From Prauserella endophytica (GTDB taxonomy: Bacteria > Actinomycetota > Actinomycetes > Mycobacteriales > Pseudonocardiaceae): a stretch of 64,000 bases of DNA. The position numbers and the translations under genes were made by a program. The notes under the pieces are model-generated. The model worked only from the letters and a program-made list of their open reading frames with translations. It ran no database searches and was not told where the DNA came from. The stretch spans positions 1-64,000 of the forward strand of contig NZ_SWMS01000030.1 in assembly GCF_005146945.1 (NCBI RefSeq). The letters are read 5' to 3'. Below are positions 44,216 to 52,131 of this stretch, piece after piece; positions within the stretch are counted from its first letter, which is position 1; every line of letters begins with the position of its first letter.

Positions 44216-44619
44216 CGCGTCCCGTTCCGGCGCGGGTCGAGCTCGGCCACGATCCCGGCGAACGTCTCCACATAGCGGCGCACCGCAGCTGCCGCGGCGG
44301 GTACCTCGTGCGGCAGGCTGTCCTGGCTCTGCGCGATCCGGGTCAGCCGGTTCAGGTTGTCCGCTGTCCGACGCAGCAGCCGGGACACTCCCAGGATCTC
44401 CGCTGCCAGCCCTTCCCGCTGCGCCACGCTCATACCCGGCGCGGCCCGTGCGGTCATCGCCGAGGCCACCAGGAACGATGGCACGCTCAGCCCCGCCGCC
44501 GTGGCGGCCGCTTCGATGTAGAGCAGCTCCTCGTCGGTCATCTTGACCTCACGGCGATGCCTCCGGCCGCCCGGATGCCGGACCCGGCGCGTCCCCGATC
44601 CCCGTCGGCTGATCCGCAT
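44212..44619 (-). CDS. mobC: MobC-type relaxosome accessory protein
   Basis: 135 aa from ATG 44619. A basic N-terminus is followed by MTDEELLYIEAAATAAGLSV, SFLVASAM and a C-terminal helix ending in YVETFAGIVAELD, the pattern of MobC/NikA-type ribbon-helix-helix accessory proteins. It would bind the inverted repeat of oriT upstream of it and help the relaxase. Confidence 0.82.
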   Translation of the reverse strand: MRISRRGSGTRRVRHPGGRRHRREVKMTDEELLYIEAAATAAGLSVPSFLVASAMTARAAPGMSVAQREGLAAEILGVSRLLRRTADNLNRLTRIAQSQDSLPHEVPAAAAAVRRYVETFAGIVAELDPRRNGTR

Positions 44620-44692
44620 CGCTCCCCCTCCCCCGAGGGTGTCGTCCCTGCTCGGCCGCCCGCGGCCGGTCTGTTCTGGCCCAGCGCAGCGC

Positions 44693-44780
44693 TCGACCCA
44701 CAATGAGTGTGGGTCGAACCGGCCCCGACCGGCAAGCCCTTCGTCGCGATCAGCACGGCTGATCGCATATCTTGCTCCGC
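44693..44780 (+). other. oriT: Candidate origin of transfer (oriT) with nic site
   Basis: TCGACCCACA (44693-44702) and TGTGGGTCGA (44708-44717) form one hairpin. GCGATCAGC (44746-44754) and GCTGATCGC (44758-44766) form a second perfect 9-bp repeat. Directly after it comes ATATCTTG|C, matching the MOBP nic consensus YATCYTG|Y, with the predicted cut between 44774 and 44775, eight bases from the repeat as in RP4. It is ~120 bases upstream of mobC. Confidence 0.72.
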
Positions 44781-45013
44781 CGTGGCGGCTGCACAGCGTG
44801 CGCGCAGCCTGCGAGCACACGCCCTCGACGCAGCAGCGAGTGACGCGAGCTTCCGCGTCGCGCTTGCGAACGGAGTGCGCGCCACAAGGACGTCGCGCTA
44901 CCGCGCGCCGGCGCCGCTGTGGCGGCGCACGGGACCGCAGGGAACAGCGAAGGGCAGGCCTTGGGGCGGCTCGATGTCAGACGAAGTGCCGCACGGCGGA
45001 ATCTGAGTGGCGG
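44781..45013. other. GC-rich gene-less part of the oriT region
   Basis: No credible gene. Short inverted repeats such as GCGCCGC-TGT-GGCGGCGC occur. With the oriT it makes ~390 bases without a gene between mobC and the gene at 45014. Confidence 0.5.
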
Positions 45014-45478
45014 ATGATGGTGCGCATGGTCGCTAACGCTGAGCCGGAGCTGACGTTGAAGATCGAGGCTGGGCACCCCGGAAATGGCTCCTTCACGATC
45101 CGTGTGAGCCCCCAGTACGTCGATGAGCTGCGGGGGCTCCTGCACGAGGCTGGTCTGCTTTCCAGCAACGTCATGGAGTTCTCCGAGGGGTCCGTCCTCG
45201 GGATCCTCGAGGTGTACATCCGCGAAGGTGCACTACCCACCACGATCGCGCTCACGAGTGCGTACCTCGCCAAGCAACTGAATCCAGTCGTCACAACGTT
45301 CCTCGATCGAAACAAGGACAAGCGTGTCCACGTCGTCGGCGGAGGCGTTGAGATCGACATCAAAGGCCACTCCCCGCGAGCCGCTGAGCGGATTCTGGAG
45401 CGGGTCGTGGAACAGCAGCAGGACTACGACGCGAAATGGAAACAGCTGCGTGGATCCGGGGACGCCACGAACTCCTGA
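45014..45478 (+). CDS. Hypothetical protein, first gene of the leading region
   Basis: 154 aa from ATG 45014 (45026 also possible). TLKIEAGHPGNGSFTIRVS, SVLGILEVYI and KRVHVVGGGVEIDIKGHSP suggest a ferredoxin-like alpha/beta fold and loosely resemble effector-associated constant components, but this is only a resemblance. Codon use is less GC-biased than its neighbours. Confidence 0.5.
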   Translation: MMVRMVANAEPELTLKIEAGHPGNGSFTIRVSPQYVDELRGLLHEAGLLSSNVMEFSEGSVLGILEVYIREGALPTTIALTSAYLAKQLNPVVTTFLDRNKDKRVHVVGGGVEIDIKGHSPRAAERILERVVEQQQDYDAKWKQLRGSGDATNS

Positions 45479-45531
45479 CCCCGCCGGGTGCGCTGGACAC
45501 GACGGGTACACACCACCCCTCTCCTCCCGAC

Positions 45532-45563
45532 TTGTTTACTAACTACGTCTACACATGTTTACG
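45532..45563 (+). promoter_or_regulatory. Promoter and operator of the primase operon
   Basis: TTTACT (45535-45540), 17 bases, TTTACG (45558-45563). The operator GTCTACACATGTTTAC (45547-45562) is identical to the one before the secretion operon. Confidence 0.65.
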
Positions 45564-45584
45564 AAATCCGGTTACCCTCCCGGT

Positions 45585-45980
45585 ATGGCACACGACAAGA
45601 AGTCAGCCGCGCGGGCGGCGCGTGAGCTGCTGCTGCAGGAGCGTCTGCCGGTCATCGAGTCGCTGGCCGAGGCTGCCCGCAAGCTGGAGACGCTGCAGGA
45701 ACGGGAAGCTCAGGCGCGCACGGCACGGCGCAAGGGGGAAGACGAGGTTCGCGAACAGTACGAGGCTGCGGTGCGTACTGGGTGGGATCCCGCCGAACTG
45801 CGGCGGCTGGGGTTCACCGCGCCGCGTAAGCGGCGGCCGTCGGGCAGTTCTGGGTCTCGCCCCTCTCGGTCGAGCACACCGCCACCGTCCGGCAACGGTT
45901 CTGCGGTCTCCGCAGGAGTGTCGGCGTCGTCCGGCGCGGGCGAGGCGCCGTCGGCGCCTGGCGGCGAGGTGAAGGGGTAG
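45585..45980 (+). CDS. Small helical protein with disordered tail
   Basis: 131 aa from ATG 45585. Residues ~1-75 are a charged coiled coil (VIESLAEAARKLETLQEREA) and the rest is Ser/Pro/Gly-rich. Such proteins are frequent beside plasmid primases. First gene behind the shared operator. Confidence 0.6.
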   Translation: MAHDKKSAARAARELLLQERLPVIESLAEAARKLETLQEREAQARTARRKGEDEVREQYEAAVRTGWDPAELRRLGFTAPRKRRPSGSSGSRPSRSSTPPPSGNGSAVSAGVSASSGAGEAPSAPGGEVKG

Positions 45981-45983
45981 CTG

Positions 45984-46154
45984 ATGGATCACGACGGGAC
46001 GACCGACGATGTGGGCTGGGCTGAGGTTCTGGCCGGGCATCAGCGCCAGATCGAGGACCTGATGCGCACGCTGACCGCGCAGCAGCGGCAGCTGGATTCG
46101 CTGCGCGACGAGGTACGGCAGCTACAGCAAGGCACGGAGCACGGCCAGCGCTGA
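45984..46154 (+). CDS. 56-aa coiled-coil protein
   Basis: Starts at ATG 45984, with GAAGGGG upstream. Heptad-like pattern (QRQIEDLMRTLTAQQRQLDS) suggests a coiled coil. It lies between the previous gene (3 bases) and the primase gene (10 bases), so one operon. Confidence 0.55.
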   Translation: MDHDGTTDDVGWAEVLAGHQRQIEDLMRTLTAQQRQLDSLRDEVRQLQQGTEHGQR

Positions 46155-46164
46155 GGGGGGCGTC

Positions 46165-48318
46165 ATGGCGGGGACCGATCGGCCGCGCGCCCGCAGCGAG
46201 GAACGGCAGCGGCGGGAGCAGCACACGCTCGCGGAGTTGCGCGGGCATCTGGATCGGATGGTGCCGCAGCTGGGCACTGACACGGGATGGCAGGCGTGGG
46301 TAGAGATGTCCGGCCGCTTCCCGCAGGGGGAGTTCAGTGTCGACAACCTGATGCTGCTGATGACGCAACGACCGGACGCCACGGCGGTCGCGCCGTATCA
46401 GGGGTGGCAGGACCTGGGCAGGCAAGTCAGCAAGGGCGAGCACGGGATCGCGATCCTGGACCGTCCGCTCCCCCTGGACGGGCGCGTCGAGAACGTGCGC
46501 CCGGCGTACGTCTTCGACCGGGCACAGACCCATCCCCTTCCCGATCACCCTGGTATGTCCGGCCAGCGGGTGTCGTTGTCGCAGCAGCAGTTGCACACCG
46601 CGCTGCTCGACGTCGCCGCCCAGCCGGGGCTGCGGCCCATCGACGGGGTCCTCGCCGGCGTCGAGCAGCTCTCCACTGGTGATCTGGCGGAGCAGCTGGC
46701 ACGGCAGGTCCTGGCGCCTACACAACCAGGCCAGCAGGGCACGGCGGGCCTGGACGCGCAGGCGGCGGCCGTGCGGTATCTGGTGCTGCGCGCGCACAAC
46801 CTCACTCCCCCCGGCTACGACGGGCCCGCACCGTCGGCAGATCCGCGTCAGGCCTACGCCGCCGCGCGGCGGGTGCTGGCGGCCGCGCAGGTGTGCCTGC
46901 AGCCCACGCTGCACGATCCGCAGCAGCAGCGGTCGCTACGGGCGTTGCTCGAGCGTGGGCACCGTGCTCAGACCGAGGCCAGTGCGCTCGCCGAGCGTTC
47001 CGAAGTAGCGGCCGCGCTCGCCGACCGCCCCGTGGGTCCCCGGGCTCGCTCGCTCGAGCAGGTCGGCGAACGAGACCTGTTCCCGGCCACCGACCGGCTC
47101 GCGCGACTGGAACAGGTCAACGTCGCGGCGGCGGCGTTCTACCGCGACCAGCTCGCCGTGACACCGCACGCGCAGCAGTACATGCGCGACCGCGTGGGTG
47201 ACGGGCGGGCGTTGCCACCGGGGTTCGTCGTCGGCTACGCCTCGCCTGGGTGGACCGCGCTGCTGGATCACCTGCGGGCTGCTGGGTTCGCCGACAAGGA
47301 TCTGCTCGACGCGGGCGTGGTGCAGCAGACCGGGCGCGGCACGTTGATCGACCGGTTCCGGGACCGGGTGCTGGTGGGGCTGCGCGATGAGCAGGGTCGG
47401 CTGGCGGGGTTCATCGGGCGCACGCTCGACCCGAATCCATCGGAGTCGGTCCCGAAGTACCTCAACACCAATTCCACTGAGTTGTTCGACAAGGGCAAGG
47501 CGCTGCTGGGGCTGCACGAGCAGCGTCAGGCGCTCGCCGAGGGCTCGGTGCCGGTGGTGATGGAGGGACCGTTCGACGTGCTCGCGGTCGCGGCCGCGAC
47601 CGGCAACGGTGGCCGGGTCGCGCCGGTCGCGACGTCGGGCACGGCGGTGTCGCCGGAGCAGATCGCGGCGATCGCCACGGCGTCGCGGTCGGGCACGCTG
47701 GTCTTCGCGCACGACGGGGACGCGGCGGGCCGGGCCGCGACGGTGCGGGCGGTGGAGATGACGCTGCCGCTGCAGCGGGACGTGCGGGCGGCGGTGCTGC
47801 CCGAGGGGCACGATCCGGCGTCGTGGGCCCGGGCACACCCGGGGGCGGCGCTGGCGCCATATCTGGACCAGACGCGCACCCGCCGTGGACTGGACTTGGT
47901 GGTCGACGCCCGGATCGAGGCGTTCGCCGACCATCTGCAGTTCGTGGACGGGCGGGTGGACGCGATGCGGCACGCGGTGCGCGTGCTGGACGGGCAGCCG
48001 CCGCAGGTGGTCGCCGAGCAGGCACTGCGGATCGCGCAGCGCCTCGATCTGGATCCGGTCACCGTCGCCGAGGAACTGGGTGAGGTGCCCAAAAGTGACC
48101 GGGCCGCGCAGCGAGCCGTCACCGAGCGGGCACGCCAGTTGAGTGAGAACGACCCGCGACCGGACCGCCACGGCGCTCGCCCGCATCCGGCGGCGCTGGC
48201 CCACATGGCATCTCCCACTGTGCCCGCCGGGACGGTGACTCCGGCGGCGGGATCACCACCTCGGCGGGCTGATCAGCGAGAGCTCTCGGCACGAGCGGGT
48301 GACGAACGTGGTCGCTGA
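46165..48318 (+). CDS. ArdC-TOPRIM fusion: DnaG-like primase
   Basis: 717 aa. Residues ~20-110 resemble the ArdC N-terminal ssDNA-binding domain (LMLLMTQRPDATAVAPYQGW, GRQVSKGEHGIAIL). Residues ~390-560 resemble the DnaG core: RFRDRVLVGLRDEQGRLAGF, PKYLNTNSTELFDKGKALLG, then TOPRIM Glu in VVMEGPFDVLAV and VFAHDGDAAGR. It would bind the incoming strand and prime its complement, and may also protect it from restriction. Confidence 0.85.
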   Translation: MAGTDRPRARSEERQRREQHTLAELRGHLDRMVPQLGTDTGWQAWVEMSGRFPQGEFSVDNLMLLMTQRPDATAVAPYQGWQDLGRQVSKGEHGIAILDRPLPLDGRVENVRPAYVFDRAQTHPLPDHPGMSGQRVSLSQQQLHTALLDVAAQPGLRPIDGVLAGVEQLSTGDLAEQLARQVLAPTQPGQQGTAGLDAQAAAVRYLVLRAHNLTPPGYDGPAPSADPRQAYAAARRVLAAAQVCLQPTLHDPQQQRSLRALLERGHRAQTEASALAERSEVAAALADRPVGPRARSLEQVGERDLFPATDRLARLEQVNVAAAAFYRDQLAVTPHAQQYMRDRVGDGRALPPGFVVGYASPGWTALLDHLRAAGFADKDLLDAGVVQQTGRGTLIDRFRDRVLVGLRDEQGRLAGFIGRTLDPNPSESVPKYLNTNSTELFDKGKALLGLHEQRQALAEGSVPVVMEGPFDVLAVAAATGNGGRVAPVATSGTAVSPEQIAAIATASRSGTLVFAHDGDAAGRAATVRAVEMTLPLQRDVRAAVLPEGHDPASWARAHPGAALAPYLDQTRTRRGLDLVVDARIEAFADHLQFVDGRVDAMRHAVRVLDGQPPQVVAEQALRIAQRLDLDPVTVAEELGEVPKSDRAAQRAVTERARQLSENDPRPDRHGARPHPAALAHMASPTVPAGTVTPAAGSPPRRADQRELSARAGDERGR

Positions 48319-48336
48319 GCCCGAGGGCCGCCAACC

Positions 48337-48951
48337 TCAGCCGGTGGTGAAGTCGGTGTCGCACAATCCGCAGTGGATGGCGCCTTTGGCCAGTTCGCTG
48401 GGGGCGAGACGGATCCGGCGAGGGCAGGCGCAGGTGGCCACGACGTTGTTGCGGCTGGGCGGCGGTGTCGGGCGCGGGTAGTCGGCGAGTGCGTCGGAGA
48501 GGACCGTGAGCTGCTCGGCGTAGCGGGCGGCGCAGGCCTCGGGAAGGGTGATCCTCGACCAGCCTCCGGGACCTCCCCCCGGCTTGGCGGGGTCGTCCTT
48601 GGCGACGTCGAGACCGACCTCGTCGGCAAGGTCGGCGAACACTCGGTTGTGGTAGTAGCCGCGGTTGCTGGTGTCGGTGAGGCCTCGGGTCTCGGCGAGC
48701 TGGTGCGCGGCCTCGTGCAGCAGCGCGGTCAACGTCTGCTCGGCCCCGTCCCGCAGCTCGTTGCGACGCGGGTACCGGTTCGTGAGCGGGTCGAGAAGCG
48801 CACCGCCGGACTCGAGGTGGGTGCGCTCGGCCAGCGGTGGGCTCGCGGGAAGCTCGCTGTGGTGCTCCCGGATGGTGCGCCACATCTGTTCCAGCGCCGC
48901 GTCGAGCCGCTGCTCGACGTCCGGTGCCTGAGGTGCGCTGGGGCGGGTCAT
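48337..48951 (-). CDS. SprT-like zinc metalloprotease
   Basis: 204 aa. HEAAHQLAETRG (zinc motif) in the middle of a SprT-type domain and a C-terminal CACPRR/CGLCD zinc ribbon. SprT/Spartan proteins digest DNA-protein cross-links, which would fit removal of the relaxase or other covalently bound protein. It is on the minus strand, facing the primase. Confidence 0.75.
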   Translation of the reverse strand: MTRPSAPQAPDVEQRLDAALEQMWRTIREHHSELPASPPLAERTHLESGGALLDPLTNRYPRRNELRDGAEQTLTALLHEAAHQLAETRGLTDTSNRGYYHNRVFADLADEVGLDVAKDDPAKPGGGPGGWSRITLPEACAARYAEQLTVLSDALADYPRPTPPPSRNNVVATCACPRRIRLAPSELAKGAIHCGLCDTDFTTG

Positions 48952-48986
48952 GGGGGCTGATCCTCACTGGTCGAAGCGGACAGATG

Positions 48987-49032
48987 CCGGTGGGGTGGGA
49001 CCGGGCTGCAAACCACGGTCCCACCCCACCGG
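48987..49032. terminator. 16-bp-stem hairpin upstream of the SprT-like gene
   Basis: CCGGTGGGGTGGGACC (48987-49002) and 49017-49032 are exact complements with a 14-base loop, between the 80-aa gene and the SprT-like gene. It has no T-run and may be an attenuator or a single-strand structure. Confidence 0.6.
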
Positions 49033-49042
49033 GCGGTGTCGA

Positions 49043-49285
49043 TCACGGCTGGCTGCGGCCCTCGGCGGCCTCCTGCTCGTACAGCGACTGCCGCGCGCTC
49101 GCGTCCGTCAGGAGCGAGTCGGCGAGGGCCTCGTCACCGAGGATGTCGGCCAGGTCGGGCTCGCCGAACTGGTCGCTGCCGATCTGCTCGACCTCGGCGC
49201 CGTACTCGCCGGTGCAGGCCCGGCGCAGGAACTCCGTGGCGCCCAGCCGGTTGCGGTCCTCGGTCAGCTTCGCGATGTCCAACAT
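49043..49285 (-). CDS. Hypothetical protein
   Basis: 80 aa starting MLDIAKLTEDRNRLG after GAGGAGAAACCC. Acidic and helical, no family recognised. Its 95-base leader is a near-copy of the one before the DNA methyltransferase. Confidence 0.6.
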   Translation of the reverse strand: MLDIAKLTEDRNRLGATEFLRRACTGEYGAEVEQIGSDQFGEPDLADILGDEALADSLLTDASARQSLYEQEAAEGRSQP

Positions 49286-49380
49286 GGGTTTCTCCTCAAC
49301 ACTGTTCGGGGACTGGACCCGCTCCGGTGGTGTGATCTGTGGAAGGTGAGACCACCTCGGCCGGTGTTCTGTTGTACCCC
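49286..49380 (-). promoter_or_regulatory. Duplicated leader, copy 1
   Basis: The segment GATCTGTGGAAGGTGAG-x-CCACC-x-CGGCCGGTG and a GTTCGGGGA block are shared, on the + strand, with the leader at 50988-51082. On the minus strand it can form a stem around CTCACCTTCCACAGATCAC. Confidence 0.65.
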
Positions 49381-49408
49381 AATCTTACACTCTTAAGAGT
49401 GTAAGATT
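49381..49408. promoter_or_regulatory. 28-bp perfect palindrome (P1)
   Basis: A perfect 28-bp palindrome reading AATCTTACACTCTT on each strand, centred on CTTAAG. Shares ACTCTTAAGAGT with P2. It lies 95 bases before the 80-aa gene start. Confidence 0.8.
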
Positions 49409-49493
49409 CAAGGTGGGGTGCTGTGATTTTTGGTTGTACGGGATGTGAGGTGAGCCGCCCTGTTGGCCGGGCGGCTCACCTCTGCCCCGCTGG

Positions 49494-50987
49494 TTAGAGA
49501 ACTTTCGCGACCTGCCTGCCGAGCCACTGGGGCACGTTGGCGGAGACGGCGTTTCCGGCCTGCATGGTCTGTTCACCGATGTTGCCGGTGACCTCGTAGG
49601 TGTCGTGGAAGCGCTGGGCGCGCAGCTGCTCGCGCGGGCGCATCATCCGGTAGAAGCAGTCCTCGACCTCGATCGCGGACCGCAGGACGCCGTGCTGCTC
49701 CCGGGTGGCGAGGGTCGACAGCGGGCGGTCGGTGCGGTGGGCGGTGGCGCCCTTGCGGTACGGGATGACCAGGGTGTTGGGATCCCAGGGGATCGTGGCA
49801 CCGGGTGGCACCGTCAGGCCGTGGTGGTTGCCTCCGGCCGACACCGTGGTCAGGGGTGCGTCGATCCGGGTGGCGGTGCCGTGGTTGCGCAGCACGGTCA
49901 CGAACGGCGGGCAGACGAGGGCGTCGTTTTCCCGTGTGGTGCGGGCGGGCATCGGGTTGTGCAGGGTCGTGGGGTCGTTGCGCCAGGTGCCCCCGGACGG
50001 CACGAGGTAACCGGGGACGGCCAAGCCATCGCCGATTTTCACCGTGCGCGTCGGCAGCGGGGCTCCGTGAGCGGGGTAGGCCCGGCCGTCGCTGTCCTTG
50101 CCGTGGGTCACGGTGACCATCGTGGGCGCGCAGAACATTTCCAGTCCGGCCGCGATGCGCTTCAGCGTGCTCGGCCGCAGCGGCCTGCGCTTGTCGCCGA
50201 TGCGCTCGCCGATGTCGGACCAGTCGACCGCAGCGGCAGCGGGCAGGACGTAGGGCTCGACAATGCTGTGACGGCAGGCGCGGTTCGGGCACCGGTAGTC
50301 GTACTGCTGGCGGTACTTGCCGATCTTGCGGCGGCGGTCGTTGCGCCAGGACTGCACGGCGTTGACCTGCTCGTCGCAGTCCTGACACCAGGCCAGCGGG
50401 CGCGGGGTGACGTCGGGCAGCGGGATGCTTTCGAGGGTGAAGGTCATGTAGAGCCGGTCGCGCCACTGCGGGGCGTGCGGGTTGGTCTCGTCACCGACGT
50501 GGGCGGAGGACACCGACGTGAACTGGACGTTGTAGCCCAGGATCTTCATTCCGTTGACCCACCAGTCGAACAGTTCCCAGTCGGACGCGACGTCGGTGAC
50601 GTTCTCGACCAGCACCGCCTTGTAGCGGTGGACCTCGGCGGCGCGGATGACGTCCATGAACGTCGCCCGGGTTTTCTCGAACCCGGCCTGCGCGATCGGC
50701 CCCTGCTCCAGCAGGTCCAGCTGTGCGCGGCTGCGCTTGCGGCCCCCGGCGGGGCTGATTTCGGTGCAGATCGGCGACGCCCACAAGATGTCGGTGGACG
50801 GCAGGCGGCGCATGTCGTAGTTGGACACGTCGGCGCACAGGTGCTCGGCGTCGCGGAAGTTCTTCGCGTGCGTCTCGATCGCCCGTGGCCAATGGTTCGC
50901 GGCGAGCTTGAGCTCGAACCCGGCGCCGGTCAGGCCGATACTGCTGCCACCCGCACCGCAGAAGATGTCGGTAAACGTCAGAGACAT
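49494..50987 (-). CDS. DNA cytosine-5 methyltransferase
   Basis: 497 aa from ATG 50987 with GGAGAAACCC upstream. Motif I FTDIFCGAGGSSIGL, motif IV ASPICTEISPAGG (catalytic Cys; the usual PC is replaced by PIC, as in a phage-type subfamily), motif VI VLVENV and the late QAGNAVSANVPQWL. No restriction enzyme gene was seen beside it, so it is probably a solitary, protective methyltransferase. Confidence 0.85.
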   Translation of the reverse strand: MSLTFTDIFCGAGGSSIGLTGAGFELKLAANHWPRAIETHAKNFRDAEHLCADVSNYDMRRLPSTDILWASPICTEISPAGGRKRSRAQLDLLEQGPIAQAGFEKTRATFMDVIRAAEVHRYKAVLVENVTDVASDWELFDWWVNGMKILGYNVQFTSVSSAHVGDETNPHAPQWRDRLYMTFTLESIPLPDVTPRPLAWCQDCDEQVNAVQSWRNDRRRKIGKYRQQYDYRCPNRACRHSIVEPYVLPAAAAVDWSDIGERIGDKRRPLRPSTLKRIAAGLEMFCAPTMVTVTHGKDSDGRAYPAHGAPLPTRTVKIGDGLAVPGYLVPSGGTWRNDPTTLHNPMPARTTRENDALVCPPFVTVLRNHGTATRIDAPLTTVSAGGNHHGLTVPPGATIPWDPNTLVIPYRKGATAHRTDRPLSTLATREQHGVLRSAIEVEDCFYRMMRPREQLRAQRFHDTYEVTGNIGEQTMQAGNAVSANVPQWLGRQVAKVL

Positions 50988-51082
50988 AATGGGTTTCTCC
51001 GTTCCATGTGTTCGGGGAACCCGGCCGGGGTGGGTGATCTGTGGAAGGTGAGGCCACCCCGGCCGGTGCTTTCTGTTGGCGA
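50988..51082 (-). promoter_or_regulatory. Duplicated leader, copy 2
   Basis: Near-copy of 49286-49380. Here GGCCGGGGTGG and CCACCCCGGCC pair perfectly around the conserved CTCACCTTCCACAGATCAC loop, giving an 11-bp stem directly before the methyltransferase gene. Confidence 0.65.
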
Positions 51083-51349
51083 CTACGCCAGCGCTTCGAG
51101 GAGCAGGGCGTACAGGTCTTCGGCGTTCGGCAACGGCGCCTGATCGGCCACCGCGCGGGCCCTCTCGCACCCGGCCGGGTCGCCACACTCGCATTCGCTG
51201 TTGCTCGCCCCGCCGGTCAAAACCGAGTCCAGCGGCGCCCCGTCTAGCGTCGGACGGTCGAGCACCCACCGGCCGTCGGAGAACCGCAGATACACCTGCA
51301 CGGACTCCTCCAGGAAGTGCTCGTCCGACTCCCGCTTCGTGGATTTCAT
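51083..51349 (-). CDS. Small hypothetical protein
   Basis: 88 aa from ATG 51349, which has GGAGGGAGAAGGA upstream (ATG 51382 would give 99 aa). Contains CECGDPAGC, a possible metal site. It precedes the methyltransferase in the same transcription unit. Confidence 0.55.
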   Translation of the reverse strand: MKSTKRESDEHFLEESVQVYLRFSDGRWVLDRPTLDGAPLDSVLTGGASNSECECGDPAGCERARAVADQAPLPNAEDLYALLLEALA

Positions 51350-51391
51350 GTCCTTCTCCCTCCTGTCTTCCTCCCTTGCCATACCTCAATC

Positions 51392-51411
51392 TTAAACTCT
51401 TAAGAGTTTAA
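51392..51411. promoter_or_regulatory. 20-bp perfect palindrome (P2)
   Basis: TTAAACTCTTAAGAGTTTAA is a perfect palindrome sharing ACTCTTAAGAGT with P1. It lies between the 88-aa gene and the rightward genes and could serve both. Confidence 0.8.
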
Positions 51412-51738
51412 TTGCAAGGCGTTTTCGCTGCTCATCGCGGTTTTCTGTGACGCGCGGCCCGCTCTCGGATTCGAGGACTGCGCACTGGCCACCGCCGTTC
51501 CTCCCGGCTGCGGGGTCCGGGGCGGCCAGCCCTGGCGCGGGGTTGGGGCCCCGCGATCGGTCACCCACTCCGGTAGTGCCCCGAACTCGGGACATCCCGC
51601 TCATGCAAGCTCGTGACGTCAACGGGTGTTAACGGGTAGCGTCAACTGCCGGGGTGATGGGAGTGGCACGACGCAGGCGTGATCGCCCGGCCGACGGCCA
51701 ACTGTCGTTGGAGACACTGTGGGCGGAGGTAACAGCCG

Positions 51739-52131
51739 ATGAACCAGTACGCAGCGATGGCCCGGAGCCATTGGCAGCGGTTCCTGCCGAGCAGGTACAG
51801 CGCGATCACCGATCCGGACAGCTTCTTCTCGACACTGGGGCAGGAAGTGGAGACCGAGATCGACCAGCTGACCGAGCAGTTGGCGGGCGAGGACCCGCCG
51901 AACGAGGACTACCTGGGCAAGGTGGGCCGGTTGAACGCGGCACGCCAGCAGGCGCGGGAGAAAGTGCTGGCCGAGCGGGTGCTGCTCCCGGCGGAACCGG
52001 GCTCGCTGATGGACGAGGACTCGACCGAGGCGAATCCGACGCCGGCGGGCGAGCGGAACACCGACTGGATCCCGATGACCGAGGATCCGACCAACCTGTG
52101 GTGGCAGGAGCAGGACAGCAGCAGCCCGTAG
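51739..52131 (+). CDS. Small plasmid protein
   Basis: 130 aa from ATG 51739 with GGAGGT eight bases upstream. MNQYAAMARSHWQRFLPSRY and DPDSFFSTLGQEVETEIDQL look like a real, folded protein and resemble proteins seen on other actinobacterial plasmids. The giant gene is open in another frame across the same bases. Confidence 0.7.
   Translation: MNQYAAMARSHWQRFLPSRYSAITDPDSFFSTLGQEVETEIDQLTEQLAGEDPPNEDYLGKVGRLNAARQQAREKVLAERVLLPAEPGSLMDEDSTEANPTPAGERNTDWIPMTEDPTNLWWQEQDSSSP

Noticed and set aside
44707-45006. 99-codon frame across the oriT region
   Set aside because: It has no ribosome-binding site and its composition follows the inverted repeats; better explained as non-coding transfer DNA.
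49494-51389. Longer methyltransferase starting upstream at 51389
   Set aside because: The extra 134 codons cover the leader and another gene; ATG 50987 has a good ribosome-binding site and the family N-terminus.
51392-51622. Minus-strand 76-codon frame overlapping P2
   Set aside because: The start has no support and the end is just the palindrome translated.
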